Shown here: positions 12,909-13,296 of the stretch, piece by piece
Layout: every line of letters begins with the position of its first letter
How positions within the stretch are numbered: the stretch's first letter is position 1
Assembly (NCBI GenBank): GCA_934122215.1
Contig: CAKOWF010000029.1
Span: 1-13,296 of the forward strand
Direction: 5' to 3'
DNA from: an uncultured Bacilli bacterium
GTDB lineage: Bacteria; Bacillota_I; Bacilli_A; RF39; UBA660
DNA length: 13,296 bases
Position numbers and translations under genes: made by a program
The notes under the pieces: generated by a model
What the model saw: only the letters and a program-made list of their open reading frames with translations
What the model was told of the DNA's origin: nothing
The model's database searches: none

Positions 12909-13296
12909 TTATTTTTTTATTAATTTATTTAATTCATTTACATTAGCATCTAAAGTCATAACTTGATATTCTTCTAAAAATAATTTTTCAATATTTAGTA
13001 TTTGTGATATTTTATCTTTAGTTAATGAAGGAATTGAATAGCTTAATAAATTTAAATAAATATAAATTTGTTCTTTTTGAGTTAAATATTTAAATTTTTC
13101 TTGCATATATTGTGAATTCATAACATCTATTATTCTATTTGGATATTGTCTTGCTATTGCTTTAATAATTTGAATTGAAATATCATTTGAATATTTATCT
13201 AAATTGTTAATATAAATATTTATATTTTTCTCATTTATATCAAAAAACATATTATCTAGTAATTTTTTTATTTTTATTTTGGCATTATTAATTAAT
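12909..13296 (-). CDS. Unrecognised protein, 5' end beyond the window
   Basis: I do not recognise this protein. The first in-window ATG is at 13250 (113 residues from there), but no Shine-Dalgarno precedes it. The same frame continues without a stop to the right edge, adding coherent sequence ending INNAKIKIKKLLDN before that methionine. The gene is therefore probably N-terminally truncated by the window, and its true start lies beyond 13296. The visible part is helical, rich in Ile, Asn, Lys and Tyr, with no membrane segment, and includes YLTQKEQIYIYLNLLSYSIP. It converges on the tRNA gene and shares its terminator. The domain that would identify it may lie upstream. Confidence 0.6.
   Translation of the reverse strand, partial: LINNAKIKIKKLLDNMFFDINEKNINIYINNLDKYSNDISIQIIKAIARQYPNRIIDVMNSQYMQEKFKYLTQKEQIYIYLNLLSYSIPSLTKDKISQILNIEKLFLEEYQVMTLDANVNELNKLIKK

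Noticed and set aside
1..13296. Mobile elements, CRISPR arrays, defence islands or prophage
   Set aside because: No transposase or integrase motifs, no spaced direct repeats and no phage genes were seen. The direct repeats present are explained by the paralogous peptidases and by the promoter and terminator modules.
1..13296. Mycoplasma-type code with TGA as tryptophan
   Set aside because: TGA ends three genes at ATGA junctions (near 1571, 7244 and 8230), and tryptophans in conserved motifs such as WHYRYVG use TGG.

Overview
The window is very A+T-rich DNA (G+C by eye about a quarter or less) with the compact layout of a small-genome Firmicute. TGA is used as a stop at ATGA gene junctions and tryptophan is encoded by TGG, so this is the standard bacterial code, not Mycoplasma code 4. 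A spoVAC-spoVAD-spoVAE operon indicates an endospore former or a recent descendant of one. The SMC protein is about 980 residues, a length I recall from Mollicutes. Together these fit an uncultured low-GC Bacilli/Mollicutes-related gut-type lineage such as RF39. That placement is an inference and no marker here proves it.

Layout. Positions 3-521 (-): UPF0316/DUF2179 membrane protein. 635-2619 (+): two tandem, translationally coupled M15B (VanY/LdcB-type) peptidases, the first membrane-anchored and the second a lipoprotein, for cell-wall peptide trimming. 2668-3309 (-): small alpha/beta hydrolase. 3399-6344 (-): chromosome-organising SMC ATPase with short arms. 6451-6891 (+): unrecognised 146-residue protein. 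6897-8676 (-): spoVA operon with a perfect forespore sigma-G-type promoter. 8747-10543 (-): DUF2207 membrane protein. 10618-10815 (-): Flp-type (type IVb) prepilin. 10924-11232 (+): DUF192 protein, divergent from the pilin. 11229-12629 (-): cysteinyl-tRNA synthetase. 12795-12871 (+): CAU-anticodon tRNA whose body resembles the lysidine-modified isoleucine tRNA more than methionine tRNA. 12909-13296 (-): unrecognised gene running off the right edge.

No intergenic stretch exceeds about 300 bases, and no mobile element, CRISPR array, prophage or rRNA was seen. Most transcription units have a recognisable promoter whose -10 box sits only 15-22 bases before the start codon, so leaders should be little more than a Shine-Dalgarno sequence. 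Intrinsic terminators are repeatedly built into stop codons, and convergent neighbours share them.

The genes do not form one pathway. They are housekeeping functions (SMC, CysRS, tRNA), envelope functions (peptidases, DUF2207, pilin) and a sporulation operon. I found no convincing previously undescribed system. The most interesting signals are the compact promoter/leader architecture, the patchy identity between the two peptidase genes, the minimal spoVA operon with its insulated sigma-G promoter, and the tRNA identity question.
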